A stretch of DNA of 64,000 nt, taken from contig NZ_LAHO01000007.1 of assembly GCF_000987775.1 (NCBI RefSeq), positions 123,121 through 187,120 of the forward strand, given 5' to 3'. Position 1 is the first letter of the stretch. The number at the start of each line of letters is the position of its first letter. The stretch comes from Arsukibacterium ikkense (GTDB taxonomy: Bacteria > Pseudomonadota > Gammaproteobacteria > Enterobacterales > Alteromonadaceae). The notes beneath the pieces were generated by a model. The model did not search any database and was not told the DNA's origin. It was given only the letters and a program-made list of their open reading frames with translations. The position numbers and the translations under genes were made by a program. Below, in pieces: positions 63,996-64,000 of the stretch.

Positions 63996-64000
63996 TCAAT

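Noticed and set aside
1..64000. CRISPR arrays, tRNA or rRNA genes, insertion sequences, prophage genes
   Set aside because: Looked for on both strands; no regularly spaced repeats, cloverleaf-like genes, transposase or phage genes were recognised.

Overview
The window is a stretch of a gammaproteobacterial chromosome at roughly 50% GC. Gene content points to an aquatic Alteromonadales/Chromatiales-type bacterium such as Rheinheimera, Arsukibacterium or Alishewanella: many exported peptidases, TonB-dependent sugar uptake, chemoreceptors, TolB-like/TPR membrane proteins and an Alteromonadales-style C-terminal sorting tail. The genus is an inference. I saw no rRNA, tRNA, CRISPR array, insertion sequence or prophage, so this looks like core and accessory chromosome rather than a mobile island.

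Layout. 0-6.3 kb: the 3' part of a Tricorn/S41 protease, a sorting-tail secreted protein, a TolB-like/TPR membrane protein and an SPFH + Arc-type repressor operon with a perfect upstream palindrome. 6.3-10 kb: two small exported proteins of unknown function that share a WCxGG motif and flank a TPR-membrane-PAS-like sensor. A GGGCAAAACCGGGCAAA motif lies upstream of both small genes; this is the best candidate for an undescribed system. 10-18 kb: a chemoreceptor, selD-mnmH (selenium tRNA modification), a TetR-like regulator, an M1 aminopeptidase, a DCC-family protein and a LysR regulator. 18-24 kb: an SbtA-like transporter, CopA with a MerR-family promoter, a DUF3429 protein, a decayed NAD(P)-binding gene, PhzF and HDOD proteins. 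24-37 kb: aldo/keto reductase, EEP nuclease-like protein, M16 lipoprotein protease, a pectate lyase pseudogene, a second TolB-like/TPR paralogue, an alpha/beta hydrolase, an M14 carboxypeptidase and a beta-barrel protein.

36-52 kb: glutathionyl-hydroquinone reductase, secreted lipase, membrane glutaredoxin, FIST protein, serine hydrolase lipoprotein, ABC exporter, exported M17 aminopeptidase, Cache chemoreceptor, OmpA-like lipoprotein, methyltransferase, porin-like protein, a decayed acetyltransferase and an RNase J-like protein. 52-60 kb: a self-contained sucrose system: TonB-dependent receptor, LacI regulator, MFS transporter, amylosucrase-type GH13 enzyme and fructokinase. Copies of CTTAAACGTTTAAG-like operators lie in its intergenic regions, so the LacI protein probably controls the whole set. 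60-64 kb: a fasciclin-domain protein, an exported catalase-peroxidase and the end of a DUF1294 gene.

Several genes appear to start at TTG or GTG behind a good Shine-Dalgarno sequence; starts were moved from the longest reading frame where the ribosome site and the family length agreed.
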